A DNA stretch of 64,000 nucleotides, from positions 1 to 64,000 of the IMG/VR virus record IMGVR_UViG_3300032308_001297. One strand, written 5' to 3'. A model generated the notes under the pieces. That model saw only the letters and a program-made list of their open reading frames with translations, ran no database searches and was not told the origin of the DNA. The position numbers were made by a program, and so were the translations under genes. This document shows, piece by piece, positions 49,673 through 57,107 of the stretch. Origin of the DNA: a virus. Within the stretch, counting starts at the first letter, position 1. Each line of letters starts with the position of its first letter.

Positions 49673-50177
49673 CAGAGTATCCTAAATTGCGGAAGTCTCG
49701 AGCATAGATAATTCGAACTCTATCAATCAAATAAGAAGTATAGTCTTTATAATACTGTTCTTTCGAGTAAGAGCCAACATTTATTTTTGGTAAGGCTATA
49801 TTCATATCTCTCTCTAAATCTGAGATGTTTTCAAATCTATAGATCTTATCCATTTCTGTTTTACCATCTTCAAAGATATAAAAAGATTGATCATATTTAA
49901 TAAGCGGAGTTTTCTCCGTAGCCATTCCTTGTTCTATCATAGATAAAAAGTTTTTGAAAGATATGCTAGACGTATTAAATCTGCGAAAATGATGATAATA
50001 ACTATACGCTCTCGTAAAAGGATTTCTTACGACAGAGAATTTAAATGTGTCAGAAGGTATGTTATTATTCTGTTTAATTACATGGTAAGGATCATGACCG
50101 ATATGCCATGTCCTTACCCATTTATCTTTACCTATAGATTCTCTTAATGCAATCCCTGCAGTTTTAGGAATGTGCAC
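49659..50177 (-). CDS. Sulfotransferase
   Basis: The open frame continues upstream through the tRNA-Gly gene, but no ATG lies between; the first plausible start is GTG at 50177, giving 172 residues beginning VHIPKTAG. This is the PAPS 5'-phosphosulfate-binding motif itself, so the N-terminal strand is shortened. FSVVRNPFTRAYSYYHHF (about residues 47-64) is the 3'-phosphate-binding motif. Such enzymes move sulfate from PAPS to sugars or other acceptors. No ribosome site is visible, so the gene may be degraded or translated from within the tRNA-containing transcript. Confidence 0.7.
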   Translation of the reverse strand: MHIPKTAGIALRESIGKDKWVRTWHIGHDPYHVIKQNNNIPSDTFKFSVVRNPFTRAYSYYHHFRRFNTSSISFKNFLSMIEQGMATEKTPLIKYDQSFYIFEDGKTEMDKIYRFENISDLERDMNIALPKINVGSYSKEQYYKDYTSYLIDRVRIIYARDFRNLGYSDEFT

Positions 50178-50188
50178 AAAAAGAAAAT

Positions 50189-50263
50189 TGGAGCGGGAGA
50201 TGGGAATCGAACCCACTACGAACAGCTTGGAAGGCTGACACTCTACCAATGAGTTACACCCGC
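50189..50263 (-). tRNA. tRNA-Gly (TCC anticodon)
   Basis: The cloverleaf has acceptor GCGGGTG with CTCCCGC (one U-U mismatch at position 6-67), anticodon loop CTTCCAA, T arm GTGGG-TTCGATT-CCCAT and encoded CCA. The stop codon of the upstream membrane protein lies in the 5' acceptor strand. Confidence 0.93.
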
Positions 50264-50463
50264 AAACCCCATTTAATCTTTAACCATATTCTCTCATGAA
50301 TATAATAATCGATACTCAAAAGAATATGTAAGATTGTAGCAAATCCTGTCGACTTACCAATGTCTCCAGTAAATACGAAAGTCCAGAATATCGTAAACAA
50401 CCATGCGGTTAAACGATAACTAATCATTCTTACTACTGTACGTTTATGAGTTTCTTGTATCAT
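50254..50463 (-). CDS. DUF2061 membrane protein
   Basis: This 69-residue protein matches DUF2061: KRTVVRMISYRLTAWLFTI followed by FTGDIGKSTGFATILHILLS and YYIHERIWLKI. It has two membrane helices. Bacterial members are often linked to stress or sulfate-assimilation genes. The start overlaps the upstream peptide gene (ATGA), and its last codons extend 10 bases into the tRNA-Gly gene. Confidence 0.8.
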   Translation of the reverse strand: MIQETHKRTVVRMISYRLTAWLFTIFWTFVFTGDIGKSTGFATILHILLSIDYYIHERIWLKIKWGLRV

Positions 50464-50561
50464 TCGGATAACATGTTTATATCAGAAGCCACAAAGCCAA
50501 TGATAATTGTAATCAAAAAGAAACAAACAATCTTAATGATTGCACTTGTTTTGTGATCCAT
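50460..50561 (-). CDS. Single-pass membrane peptide, 33 aa
   Basis: It begins after AAAAGGATATAGATT and encodes MDHKTS followed by one hydrophobic helix (IIKIVCFFLITIIIGFVA). It is coupled to the DUF2061 gene. No family is recognised. Confidence 0.5.
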   Translation of the reverse strand: MDHKTSAIIKIVCFFLITIIIGFVASDINMLSE

Positions 50562-50576
50562 AATCTATATCCTTTT

Positions 50577-51713
50577 CTAGATCAACATTCTAAATTTATC
50601 GTATAAATCTAGACCTTCAAAATTTACATCCAAAGAATGAGCCGTCCATATATCATGCGTGGCTGTTTTGGGGTATCTATTTTCTCTAAAAGCTCTATCA
50701 TAAAACACAGGCGATTGTATCGCCTTTCTCATACAATTTGCACCTTTTTCATGTGCCATTTTCCAGAAATCGTTTTCGAAAACAGAACCAGCAAAATAGT
50801 GCATCATAATAAGATCTTCATTTCCACTTATTCTTTGATGGTATTTAAGATTAACTTCTTCTTCTGTTTGATTATTTTCCACCCAGTATTCCCAAGCGAG
50901 TCTCTGAACGTAGTCAGTAGTATTAATAGTCGTGGCTTCTAAAGGTTCCAAGAAGAAAGAAGCATTGCCATTATATGCTACTCTACCATCAAAGTTTTTC
51001 TTTCTAATAAAACTTTTAAAAGGAAATGTAATAGTATCTTCGCTAGGAGTTAGATCGTATTCTCTGAATATATTATTACTATCTTCTTTAATCTGATCAA
51101 GAGTAGCATAATTATCGTTATACATATAACCTATGCTACATCTATTTTTCAAAGGTATACCAAAGAACCAACCATGTGGTCTTGCTTCGGTACGAGTATA
51201 ACTAAACTTTGGATAATCCCAATAACACTGAGTAACATGAACAGCGTTCACAGGAATATTCATCAAATCAATCTTTGAAAGATCTTTAGGAAACCCAGAA
51301 CAGTCAAATATATAATCAGAATCAATTTGATCGTGTAAGATATTTTGTTCTATGGTATTAATTCTTGGATCAAATCTTAGTTTTTCAAAAATATAATTCT
51401 GCAACTTAACTGCATTCACATGCCAAGCAATCATCGGCGTAGCAAAAGCATGATGAAATGTGTTCTTAGACCAATTCTTTTTAAAAATAGAATATTTAAA
51501 AGAACCGTCTACTTTATCTAGATCATAATGTTCAAACCCCAAGTTCTCATACAAACTCTTACAAACAAGAGGAGTAAGACCTTCTCCTACTGATTGTGTT
51601 TTAACATTAGGATCATAGTACCAATCTATTTCCCAATCAGTCCATTTTAGAAAGTGTGCTGCAGCAAAACAACCTGCAGTCCCTCTACCAATAATAGCTA
51701 ATTTTTTTGTCAT
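50577..51713 (-). CDS. Flavin-dependent tryptophan-halogenase-like protein (short form)
   Basis: The protein has 378 residues from the ATG at 51713 (ATGA overlap with the upstream gene). The FAD-binding loop is IIGRGTAGCFAA, the SVGEGLTPLV strap segment follows, and the catalytic Lys lies in GSFKYSIF, equivalent to the Lys of PrnA. The diagnostic W-x-W-x-I-P motif reads WFFGIP, with the second Trp replaced by Phe. Known enzymes have about 450-540 residues, so this is a reduced version. A related cyanophage halogenase has been shown to accept many substrates; the present substrate is unknown. Confidence 0.8.
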   Translation of the reverse strand: MTKKLAIIGRGTAGCFAAAHFLKWTDWEIDWYYDPNVKTQSVGEGLTPLVCKSLYENLGFEHYDLDKVDGSFKYSIFKKNWSKNTFHHAFATPMIAWHVNAVKLQNYIFEKLRFDPRINTIEQNILHDQIDSDYIFDCSGFPKDLSKIDLMNIPVNAVHVTQCYWDYPKFSYTRTEARPHGWFFGIPLKNRCSIGYMYNDNYATLDQIKEDSNNIFREYDLTPSEDTITFPFKSFIRKKNFDGRVAYNGNASFFLEPLEATTINTTDYVQRLAWEYWVENNQTEEEVNLKYHQRISGNEDLIMMHYFAGSVFENDFWKMAHEKGANCMRKAIQSPVFYDRAFRENRYPKTATHDIWTAHSLDVNFEGLDLYDKFRMLI

Positions 51714-52081
51714 TGACAAACTGTAATCATATATGGATCGCCAAAGATATATCCGAAAGTATCCCAAGGATCTGGGTATGTTGTGCACACAGGACGAGGG
51801 ACAGGAACCTGTTCAATAATTACCTGTGGTGTTACTGGCATCATATAAACTTGATTAGTAACAATACCAACACCATTTGGAACATACTGCGGAGGAATAA
51901 CCTCCACAACAGGAGCAGGAGCCACGGGAACTGGAACAGGAACAGTCTTAACAACTTTCTTTACGACTGTTTTTGGACGAGTGTAATAAATCTTACAATC
52001 GTTACAGACATCGATCTCTTGACCTGCATAAGCAGGAGTAATCAAAAGACAAAGAGCAAGAGAGAGTTTCTTAATATCCAT
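51710..52081 (-). CDS. Exported Pro/Val-rich protein, 123 aa
   Basis: Starting at the ATG at 52081, the protein has a signal peptide (MDIKKLSLALCLLITPAYA) and a mature part with a Cys pair (CNDC), a Pro/Val stretch (VKTVPVPVPVAPAPVVEV) and aromatic C-terminus with two Cys. Extended, periplasm-spanning proteins have this composition. It overlaps the upstream Gly/Tyr-rich gene by 11 bases and the halogenase by four. Confidence 0.6.
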   Translation of the reverse strand: MDIKKLSLALCLLITPAYAGQEIDVCNDCKIYYTRPKTVVKKVVKTVPVPVPVAPAPVVEVIPPQYVPNGVGIVTNQVYMMPVTPQVIIEQVPVPRPVCTTYPDPWDTFGYIFGDPYMITVCQ

Positions 52082-52376
52082 AGTAGTAACCCGATGGGCC
52101 AGAGTAATACTGATAGCGAACTCCCGGATAGGGGCCATACGCATATCCTGGACCAGTCGAGTAATATGGATATGGAGCACCACGATAATATCCGCCACCA
52201 TAACCACCAGCAGCTAGTCCACCAAGTAGTCCAAGACCAAGACCGATAGCAGCACCTGCACCGTATCCACCCCAACCACCATAATATCCACCGCCCCATC
52301 CACCACGATACCAAGCATTGGCAGGAGTTGAAGCTAGAACACTGAGAATTGCTAATGCTGCTACAAATTTTTTCAT
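52071..52376 (-). CDS. Exported Gly/Tyr-rich protein, 101 aa
   Basis: Starting at the ATG at 52376 behind GGAGAG, it has a signal peptide ending near TPANA and a mature part almost entirely of Gly, Tyr, Trp, Ala and Pro (for example GGWGGGYYGGWGGYGAG). A short Gly/Leu-rich stretch may insert in membranes. Such proteins resemble structural cell-surface or sulfur-globule envelope proteins; no function can be named. A dual-type promoter lies upstream. Confidence 0.65.
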   Translation of the reverse strand: MKKFVAALAILSVLASTPANAWYRGGWGGGYYGGWGGYGAGAAIGLGLGLLGGLAAGGYGGGYYRGAPYPYYSTGPGYAYGPYPGVRYQYYSGPSGYYYGY

Positions 52377-52445
52377 TTTTCTCTCCATAAAGAAAAGGAC
52401 TAACCTTTGGTCCTCGCGAATCTATTTCTGGCGATCAACCCAGTA

Positions 52446-52479
52446 TATTTATAATACTACACTAATCTTAATTAGTCAA
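52446..52479 (-). promoter_or_regulatory. Dual promoter of the secreted protein-halogenase operon
   Basis: On the minus strand TTGACT (52479-52474) is followed after 17 bases by TATTAT, and a perfect late box TATAAATA occupies 52453-52446. This is the same combination as at pmoC. A short AGGAC/GTCCT hairpin lies in the leader. Confidence 0.6.
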
Positions 52480-53398
52480 CACTTAATTGTCTTTTTGTTT
52501 GTAAAAGATACTGTTCTCTAATTTTATCGCCGAGTTCTATATAACAGCAATCGCCACAATTTCGACCAGTAACAAGATAGTTAAGAACAGCGTTTTTGTA
52601 ATTCTCTACAGGACTTTTATTAGTAAGTTCAGAAACATCTACATCGAAGTTATGTAACAAAACCACAGCATTATAAACATAAGACATATCATTGTTATGT
52701 TTGAGTTCACTCTCTCTGAGAAATTCATAGTATTTATCAGGACGTAGCTTACCAAGACTATAAAGAACAGAATAAACGGTGCCGAGTTTATTACCCAGGT
52801 TTCCGGATTTAAAAATGTCACCCACGTCCGATACAAAACCATTGAAAGATATATCCTCTATAGAAGTTTTATCCCAAATAAAATTCCAATCATTCTTAAT
52901 CATATACTCCAGAAGGTATAAAAGTTCTCCTGGGTTTCCTTCGTCTAGATATTTTATCCTACCACAAGTATAATCAAGAACGAAATAATACTGCTGATTT
53001 TCTTTATCGTAGTTCTCTGCTTTAATAATCTCTACAGAGGACATTTCAAACTCTTCTGAGTTCTCGATGATAGAAAGTTCTTTTACTCCACAAGATCCAA
53101 TAAAGTCAGTAAACTGTGGCTGGTATTTCTCTTGGAAGATACCAACCTTTCCCTCGAAGCATCTCTTGCTTACATATGGACCCATATAGAAAACGTCTGA
53201 GAAAGAAAGAATGTTATAGCCATAAAGGTTTAATTGTGGATCATTACTAAGGAACTGACCATGATATGGAGCTCCTGCTCCTTTATAATAATACTTATCG
53301 CCTTTTGATACTCTACCATTAACGTGATGTAGATTGTCTTTAAAATCTAAGACATTAGTTTTTTCGCCATATTGATTGTAAATTGGAACAGTTGTCAT
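52472..53398 (-). CDS. Hypothetical protein, 308 aa
   Basis: This is a soluble acidic protein with many Tyr, Asn and Asp residues and a C-terminal Cys cluster (RNCGDCCYIEL). The ATG at 53398 follows the upstream oxygenase stop by two bases; a GTG four bases earlier is an alternative. I do not recognise the family. Co-transcription with the oxygenase at 53401 hints that it could be a substrate or partner. Confidence 0.55.
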   Translation of the reverse strand: MTTVPIYNQYGEKTNVLDFKDNLHHVNGRVSKGDKYYYKGAGAPYHGQFLSNDPQLNLYGYNILSFSDVFYMGPYVSKRCFEGKVGIFQEKYQPQFTDFIGSCGVKELSIIENSEEFEMSSVEIIKAENYDKENQQYYFVLDYTCGRIKYLDEGNPGELLYLLEYMIKNDWNFIWDKTSIEDISFNGFVSDVGDIFKSGNLGNKLGTVYSVLYSLGKLRPDKYYEFLRESELKHNNDMSYVYNAVVLLHNFDVDVSELTNKSPVENYKNAVLNYLVTGRNCGDCCYIELGDKIREQYLLQTKRQLSVD

Positions 53399-53400
53399 AT

Positions 53401-53964
53401 TCACTCGCTATAATGCAGATAAGAACTCAATAGATACTTATCGCCTTTTAATACCGGAGCACCAGCGTGAGGATACATCCAGAAAGGAGGAAACATCAAT
53501 AGATTTCCTTTGATTGCTTGGAAATGCATATTCATGTTTGTGATAATAGTATCTCCTCCATCTTCTGGAGTGTTTAGATACCAAAAGAAAATCATAAACC
53601 GTTTACCGGAAATAAGATCGTTCGAATCAATGTGTTCATCGAAACGATCTTGCCCTCCTTCGCGATAATGTTTAATTCTAAACTGTTCAAATGCGAAATT
53701 CTTTGGCCAGAATTTAGTTTCTGTAACATCCTTACGATACTTTTCGATACCATCGAACGCACGTTCAACCAAATGCTGATGGAGTTGGGGGTGTATTAAT
53801 TTATGTCTACTGAAATTTAATTGTGTCATATTGGGAAATCCACCATCATCATATCTGATATGAAGATCTGGTTTCCATTTAAACATCGCTATCAATTCAT
53901 CACAAATATCTTCTTCTAAATGATTAGAATAAGACTTACAATAATCGTGAAGAAAAGAAGACAT
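53401..53964 (-). CDS. Prolyl-4-hydroxylase-like Fe(II)/2-oxoglutarate oxygenase
   Basis: This 187-residue protein contains a complete P4H-type site: His111-Ile-Asp113 (FDEHIDSND), His166 (YPHAGAPV) and Lys175 (KGDKYLLSSY), with PPFWMYPHAG in the usual strand and RFMIFFWYLNTPEDGGDT as the core beta-helix. Phage P4H-like proteins are common in aquatic T4-like phages, but substrates are unknown. Confidence 0.85.
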   Translation of the reverse strand: MSSFLHDYCKSYSNHLEEDICDELIAMFKWKPDLHIRYDDGGFPNMTQLNFSRHKLIHPQLHQHLVERAFDGIEKYRKDVTETKFWPKNFAFEQFRIKHYREGGQDRFDEHIDSNDLISGKRFMIFFWYLNTPEDGGDTIITNMNMHFQAIKGNLLMFPPFWMYPHAGAPVLKGDKYLLSSYLHYSE

Positions 53965-53978
53965 AATATATCCTATAA

Positions 53979-54054
53979 TGGCTCCCCGAGAAGGACTCGA
54001 ACCTCCGACCCAGGCATTAACAGTGCCTTGCTCTACCGGCTGAGCTATCGGGGA
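53979..54054 (-). tRNA. tRNA-Asn (GTT anticodon)
   Basis: Acceptor TCCCCGA with TCGGGGA, anticodon stem AGGCA/TGCCT with loop CTGTTAA, T arm GGAGG-TTCGAGT-CCTTC and an encoded CCA give a normal cloverleaf. Confidence 0.95.
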
Positions 54055-54058
54055 ATAA

Positions 54059-54286
54059 TCATAATTTATCTTTAATAATTGCTGTTGAAGTTTCTCTATC
54101 TATTAGCATTTTTCCATAACAACAGATATTCCAATCATGTCCATCATATTCGCTAAATGATGGAACATTTATTTGCACATGCTTAAAAAGATATTCTTTA
54201 TCTTCTTCGAACACACGCCAAACATGTTCAGCAGTTCCTCTTCCTGACATACCTCTAGTTTTATTAAACCTTATACGGTATTTCAT
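54059..54286 (-). CDS. Conserved small phage protein, 75 aa
   Basis: MKYRIRFNKTRGMSGRGT and EHVWRVFEEDKEYLFKHV followed by WNICCYGKMLIDRET are, from memory, conserved in small proteins of T4-like cyanophages. It is basic at the N-terminus. The ATGA junction with the upstream oxygenase implies coupling. Function unknown. Confidence 0.65.
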   Translation of the reverse strand: MKYRIRFNKTRGMSGRGTAEHVWRVFEEDKEYLFKHVQINVPSFSEYDGHDWNICCYGKMLIDRETSTAIIKDKL

Positions 54287-54882
54287 ATTACCTCTGCTGG
54301 CGGCGGAGGAGGAATATAATCTTTAACAGTTATATTAAAGTGTAATACTTTCATATATTCTTTATTAAGATGATCAGCAATCCCATGAGGAATCCATGAA
54401 TTTGATAAAACCAATAATCCAGGATATGGTTCTAATGATACCATTTCACTAGCATATGTAATATCATTTTTATTCTTTTGTGGTAAGTTTATCTGATTCT
54501 TACCAGGTCTAGGATCGAAGAATAATATTCTACCGCAATTTATAGGAACGTCAATAAAATAAAACCCAGACATATGAACATAACCAGAATGAACATGTTG
54601 CGCCATATAGCTATGTTTAGGGTATACCTGTAACCACATCTCGTTTAAACGAGTTTGTAATCTATTCATCGCATAACCCTGAGAGTCTAATATATCCCAA
54701 GCATTCTGCGCTACATGACTAGCAAAATTCTGCACCCTAATATCAAAAGCAAAGTTTTCTGATTGAAACATTTGTTCACCAGAAAAATTGTCATAATTTT
54801 TAGAAACTTCTTTTATAGATTCTAAAAATATTTTACAATCTTCTGTATATATTGAACTATGAAAACAATCAAATTTTTCCAT
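54283..54882 (-). CDS. 2OG-Fe(II) oxygenase-like protein (TIGR02466 type)
   Basis: This 199-residue protein matches the phage family with HxH-containing core: His96-Val-His98 followed by SGYVHMSGFYFIDVP and ILFFDPRPG, then VLSNSWIPHGI with His166. The family is placed in the Fe(II)/2-oxoglutarate superfamily by fold prediction; here the first ligand pair is His-x-His rather than His-x-Asp. The N-terminal helices (SHVAQNAWDILD) fit. The C-terminus is a Pro run. Confidence 0.75.
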   Translation of the reverse strand: MEKFDCFHSSIYTEDCKIFLESIKEVSKNYDNFSGEQMFQSENFAFDIRVQNFASHVAQNAWDILDSQGYAMNRLQTRLNEMWLQVYPKHSYMAQHVHSGYVHMSGFYFIDVPINCGRILFFDPRPGKNQINLPQKNKNDITYASEMVSLEPYPGLLVLSNSWIPHGIADHLNKEYMKVLHFNITVKDYIPPPPPAEVI

Positions 54883-54898
54883 ATTTACTTTCGTTTTA

Positions 54899-54973
54899 TG
54901 GAGGAACTAGTCGGATTCGAACCAACACCCCAAGGATTTGCAGTCCCGTGCATTACCGTTTTGCTATAGTTCC
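54899..54973 (-). tRNA. tRNA-Cys (GCA anticodon)
   Basis: Acceptor GGAACTA with TAGTTCC, anticodon stem GGGA/TCCT region with loop CTGCAAA, T arm GTTGG-TTCGAAT-CCGAC and an encoded CCA form a normal cloverleaf. Confidence 0.94.
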
Positions 54974-54975
54974 AT

Positions 54976-55000
54976 AAAAAAGGCGGTCGCTAGGACCGCC
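54976..55000 (-). terminator. Rho-independent terminator
   Basis: On the minus strand GGCGGTCC pairs with GACCGCC around TAGC and is followed by six T. It ends the transcript of the 87-residue DNA-binding-like protein. Confidence 0.85.
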
Positions 55001-55007
55001 CTCTTGA

Positions 55008-55271
55008 TTAGAGACCAGCGGCCAGTGCTCGATAACCAGCGGCAATCAATGCACGGCTAGGTTTACCTGCACGATATTTACTGACAGTTTCGCCCTTTGA
55101 ATTTGTCTTATTGTTGAGATAGATAGCATAACCCATCTGACGGATCTGATAAACAGCGTCATGTGGATTAGCAACACCATAACGAGTCTTAATCTGCTGA
55201 GCAGTAAGTTCCTCGCCACGCTCAACTAGAGCAGTAAAAACCTTCTCAACCTTAGTAGCATTCTGTACCAT
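55008..55271 (-). CDS. Winged-helix-like small protein, 87 aa
   Basis: The pattern KVEKVFTALVERGEELTAQQIKTRYGVANPHDAVYQIRQMGYAI fits a winged helix-turn-helix, and the basic C-terminus (SKYRAGKPSRALIAAGYRALA) would contact DNA. GC is higher than in the neighbours and the gene has its own strong terminator, suggesting high expression. Probably a transcription or nucleoid factor of the phage. Confidence 0.65.
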   Translation of the reverse strand: MVQNATKVEKVFTALVERGEELTAQQIKTRYGVANPHDAVYQIRQMGYAIYLNNKTNSKGETVSKYRAGKPSRALIAAGYRALAAGL

Positions 55272-55299
55272 ATTGTATTTCTCCTTAGTTTCACAACAA

Positions 55300-55473
55300 T
55301 TAGAGGATGTTAACTAACGATCCTCTCTCATCTACAGCCCTGATTCTCTTATCTGGGAACTGTGTTTTGAGTTGGTTCATAGCTGAAATGATCAGCAGAT
55401 CTTGGTCATTAGTAACGGTATATGTACGCCAATTTCCAGTATCATCTTGAACTTGGATGTAAATATTACCCAT
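55300..55473 (-). CDS. Hypothetical small protein, 57 aa
   Basis: An AGGAGAAAGTA site precedes the ATG at 55473. The protein (IYIQVQDDTGNWRTYTVT, then FPDKRIRAVDERGSLVNIL) has a small alpha/beta layout common in phage early genes. Function unknown. Confidence 0.6.
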   Translation of the reverse strand: MGNIYIQVQDDTGNWRTYTVTNDQDLLIISAMNQLKTQFPDKRIRAVDERGSLVNIL

Positions 55474-55485
55474 TACTTTCTCCTG

Positions 55486-55686
55486 TTAATTCAGTTTAAT
55501 CTTACTATATTCTTCGATAAAAGTCAATACCGTTTTTAGATCAGAGAAGATAAACTTCTTATTCTGCCAACGATCTTCATGATCATTACCAGAGATCTCT
55601 ACCATCCAACCGTTTTCATAACGATTAATCGTCAGAGAATCTGAGACATTATCGAATATGTCCGAAAGTTTACTATTCGTTGCCAT
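55486..55686 (-). CDS. Conserved small phage protein, 66 aa
   Basis: The sequence RYENGWMVEISGNDHEDRWQNKKFIF and a C-terminal helix recur in small T4-like phage proteins near replication genes, from memory. AATAAATA lies directly before the start on the minus strand. Function unknown. Confidence 0.6.
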   Translation of the reverse strand: MATNSKLSDIFDNVSDSLTINRYENGWMVEISGNDHEDRWQNKKFIFSDLKTVLTFIEEYSKIKLN

Positions 55687-55693
55687 TATTTAT

Positions 55694-56107
55694 TCATCCT
55701 CTTCGAGATTTGGTTCCAACAGTAGTAAGATCTACGTTGGGGCCAGCATATTGTAATCCGCCCTTGTTATAGAGCGGCATTACCAGACTAGCTTTCTTCA
55801 GAATTTCTTTCTGAACATGCTCTGGTTCTTTGTGAAGGTTGGTCATGATGTCTCGTTTTGCGCAAGAAGACTTAGAACCTGACAATCCTGAGGAAACATA
55901 ACCCTCACGATCAACCTTCATACTATTAGTATACTCGGTTTTCCAATTTTTGTCAACTCCTTTTTTGATCTTTATTTGATCAGGATGAAGACCTTTTGAT
56001 AACAACCATCTATCGTGATCGGAGATCAACTTGGTTTTAGTCTTACTCTTTCGTTTACGATTACTGACAGTGGTTGTGTAATAGGCAGGAAGAATGTGCA
56101 TACTCAT
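55694..56107 (-). CDS. Basic conserved phage protein, 137 aa
   Basis: It starts after AGGAGATTCTT. It has a basic N-terminus (SNRKRKSKTKTKL), HDRWLLSKGLHPDQIKIKK, and AKRDIMTNLHKEPEHVQ. Related proteins occur in T4-like cyanophages with unknown function. A strong sigma70-like promoter precedes it. Confidence 0.6.
   Translation of the reverse strand: MSMHILPAYYTTTVSNRKRKSKTKTKLISDHDRWLLSKGLHPDQIKIKKGVDKNWKTEYTNSMKVDREGYVSSGLSGSKSSCAKRDIMTNLHKEPEHVQKEILKKASLVMPLYNKGGLQYAGPNVDLTTVGTKSRRG
55928..55956 (-). promoter_or_regulatory. sigma70-like promoter inside the 137-aa gene
   Basis: On the minus strand TTGACA is followed after 17 bases by TATACT, an almost perfect consensus. It would transcribe the downstream small genes toward the tRNA cluster, unless coincidental with coding sequence. 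Confidence 0.5.
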
Positions 56108-56128
56108 AAGAATCTCCTATGTTCTTAT

Positions 56129-56157
56129 AGTATACTATAGAATCAGAAAAAAGTCAA
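56129..56157 (-). promoter_or_regulatory. sigma70-like promoter before the 137-aa gene
   Basis: On the minus strand TTGACT is followed after 17 bases by TATACT in an intergenic gap, the same form as other early-type promoters in the window. Confidence 0.65.
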
Positions 56158-56357
56158 GCAATAATTTCAAGTATCTGTTTCAGCTTTTCCACAGAAGGTT
56201 TATATTCTTCTTCTAGAATTTTACTTGCATATCTAACGTTTTCATATTCCATTTCTTTTAGATATCTAAATCTAGAATCAATGACAGCTTCTAATACTGT
56301 TGGTAATAATTCTGAAATCTCAACGAATACTTTACCGTCACTGTATGTCTTCGACAT
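56154..56357 (-). CDS. Hypothetical helical protein, 67 aa
   Basis: It starts after AAGGATACTACAG, inside the end of the upstream gene (20-base overlap). It is a charged helical protein (FRYLKEMEYENVRYASKILEEE region) with no recognised family. Confidence 0.5.
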   Translation of the reverse strand: MSKTYSDGKVFVEISELLPTVLEAVIDSRFRYLKEMEYENVRYASKILEEEYKPSVEKLKQILEIIA

Positions 56358-56688
56358 CTGTAGTATCCTTACTGCTCTCGACCATAATATACTTGGCCTC
56401 TGGATCTAATTCCATATAAGCATCAAGTATATGTCTAACGCTGTATAATCTTTTTGAAATATCTTTGATAGTGTTATGGACCGCCGGATCATTGACGCCT
56501 TCTTCGAGGTCTGTCAAAGCAGCATCGAGATTCATATCGACAGAATAATCAACCTGCCACTTAAAAATACTACCATCTTTATCCATTTCCTCGTTTAGTT
56601 TACTAGGAGGAAATAAAATATTTTTAATTTGCTCCAACTTTTCTTCTGCTGGAGTAGGAGGAGTTCTTTCAATAGTAAATGGCCACAT
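56338..56688 (-). CDS. Hypothetical acidic protein, 116 aa
   Basis: It is soluble and acidic with a Pro-rich N-terminus (ERTPPTPAEEKLEQI) and helical remainder. It follows regA on the same strand. No family is recognised. Confidence 0.55.
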   Translation of the reverse strand: MWPFTIERTPPTPAEEKLEQIKNILFPPSKLNEEMDKDGSIFKWQVDYSVDMNLDAALTDLEEGVNDPAVHNTIKDISKRLYSVRHILDAYMELDPEAKYIMVESSKDTTDVEDIQ

Positions 56689-56705
56689 AATATATCACCT
56701 TTCAA

Positions 56706-57107
56706 TTATTTTTTCTTACGACCCATGTTATATTTTGTCTCTAAAGTCCAATCATTTTTTTCTTTATGATTGATAATTTTGATCTGACTCATTGATGCTT
56801 GAGGATCAAGAACACGATCTGAATCTACAATTTTTAATAGACCCCAATCCTGTAACAAGGTTGCGATTTTATTTCTGCGACCCTTATCCTCTTCTGAGAA
56901 ATCTGATGGTTTACCGTCTATTAAAAACATTTCTTTGAAATGGACAATATAATATCTGCCCTGTTTATGAAAAATATGACAAGATTGATAAAGTTTTCTT
57001 TCCTTACGAGAAGCAACACCAATACGAGTGAGCGTCTCTTTAATCTTTAGGAAGTCTTCCTCTTCAGCAATTTTGACTTCTACTAGAGAGTCTAAGAGTT
57101 CGTTCAT
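56706..57107 (-). CDS. regA: RegA translational repressor
   Basis: This 133-residue protein aligns with T4 RegA (122): EDFLKIKETLTRIGVASRKERKLY, QSCHIFHKQGRYYIVHFKEMF and the LLQDWGLLKIV segment are all conserved. RegA binds the start regions of many early mRNAs and blocks translation, including those for the clamp and loader. It lies in the T4 order after genes 45, 44 and 62, with an ATGA overlap with gene 62. An eight-residue basic tail is extra. Confidence 0.95.
   Translation of the reverse strand: MNELLDSLVEVKIAEEEDFLKIKETLTRIGVASRKERKLYQSCHIFHKQGRYYIVHFKEMFLIDGKPSDFSEEDKGRRNKIATLLQDWGLLKIVDSDRVLDPQASMSQIKIINHKEKNDWTLETKYNMGRKKK

Noticed and set aside
52042-52314. Trp/Ser-rich open frame on the minus strand
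   Set aside because: It is a frame-shifted reading of the Gly/Tyr-rich exported protein; the in-frame product has a proper signal peptide and ribosome site.
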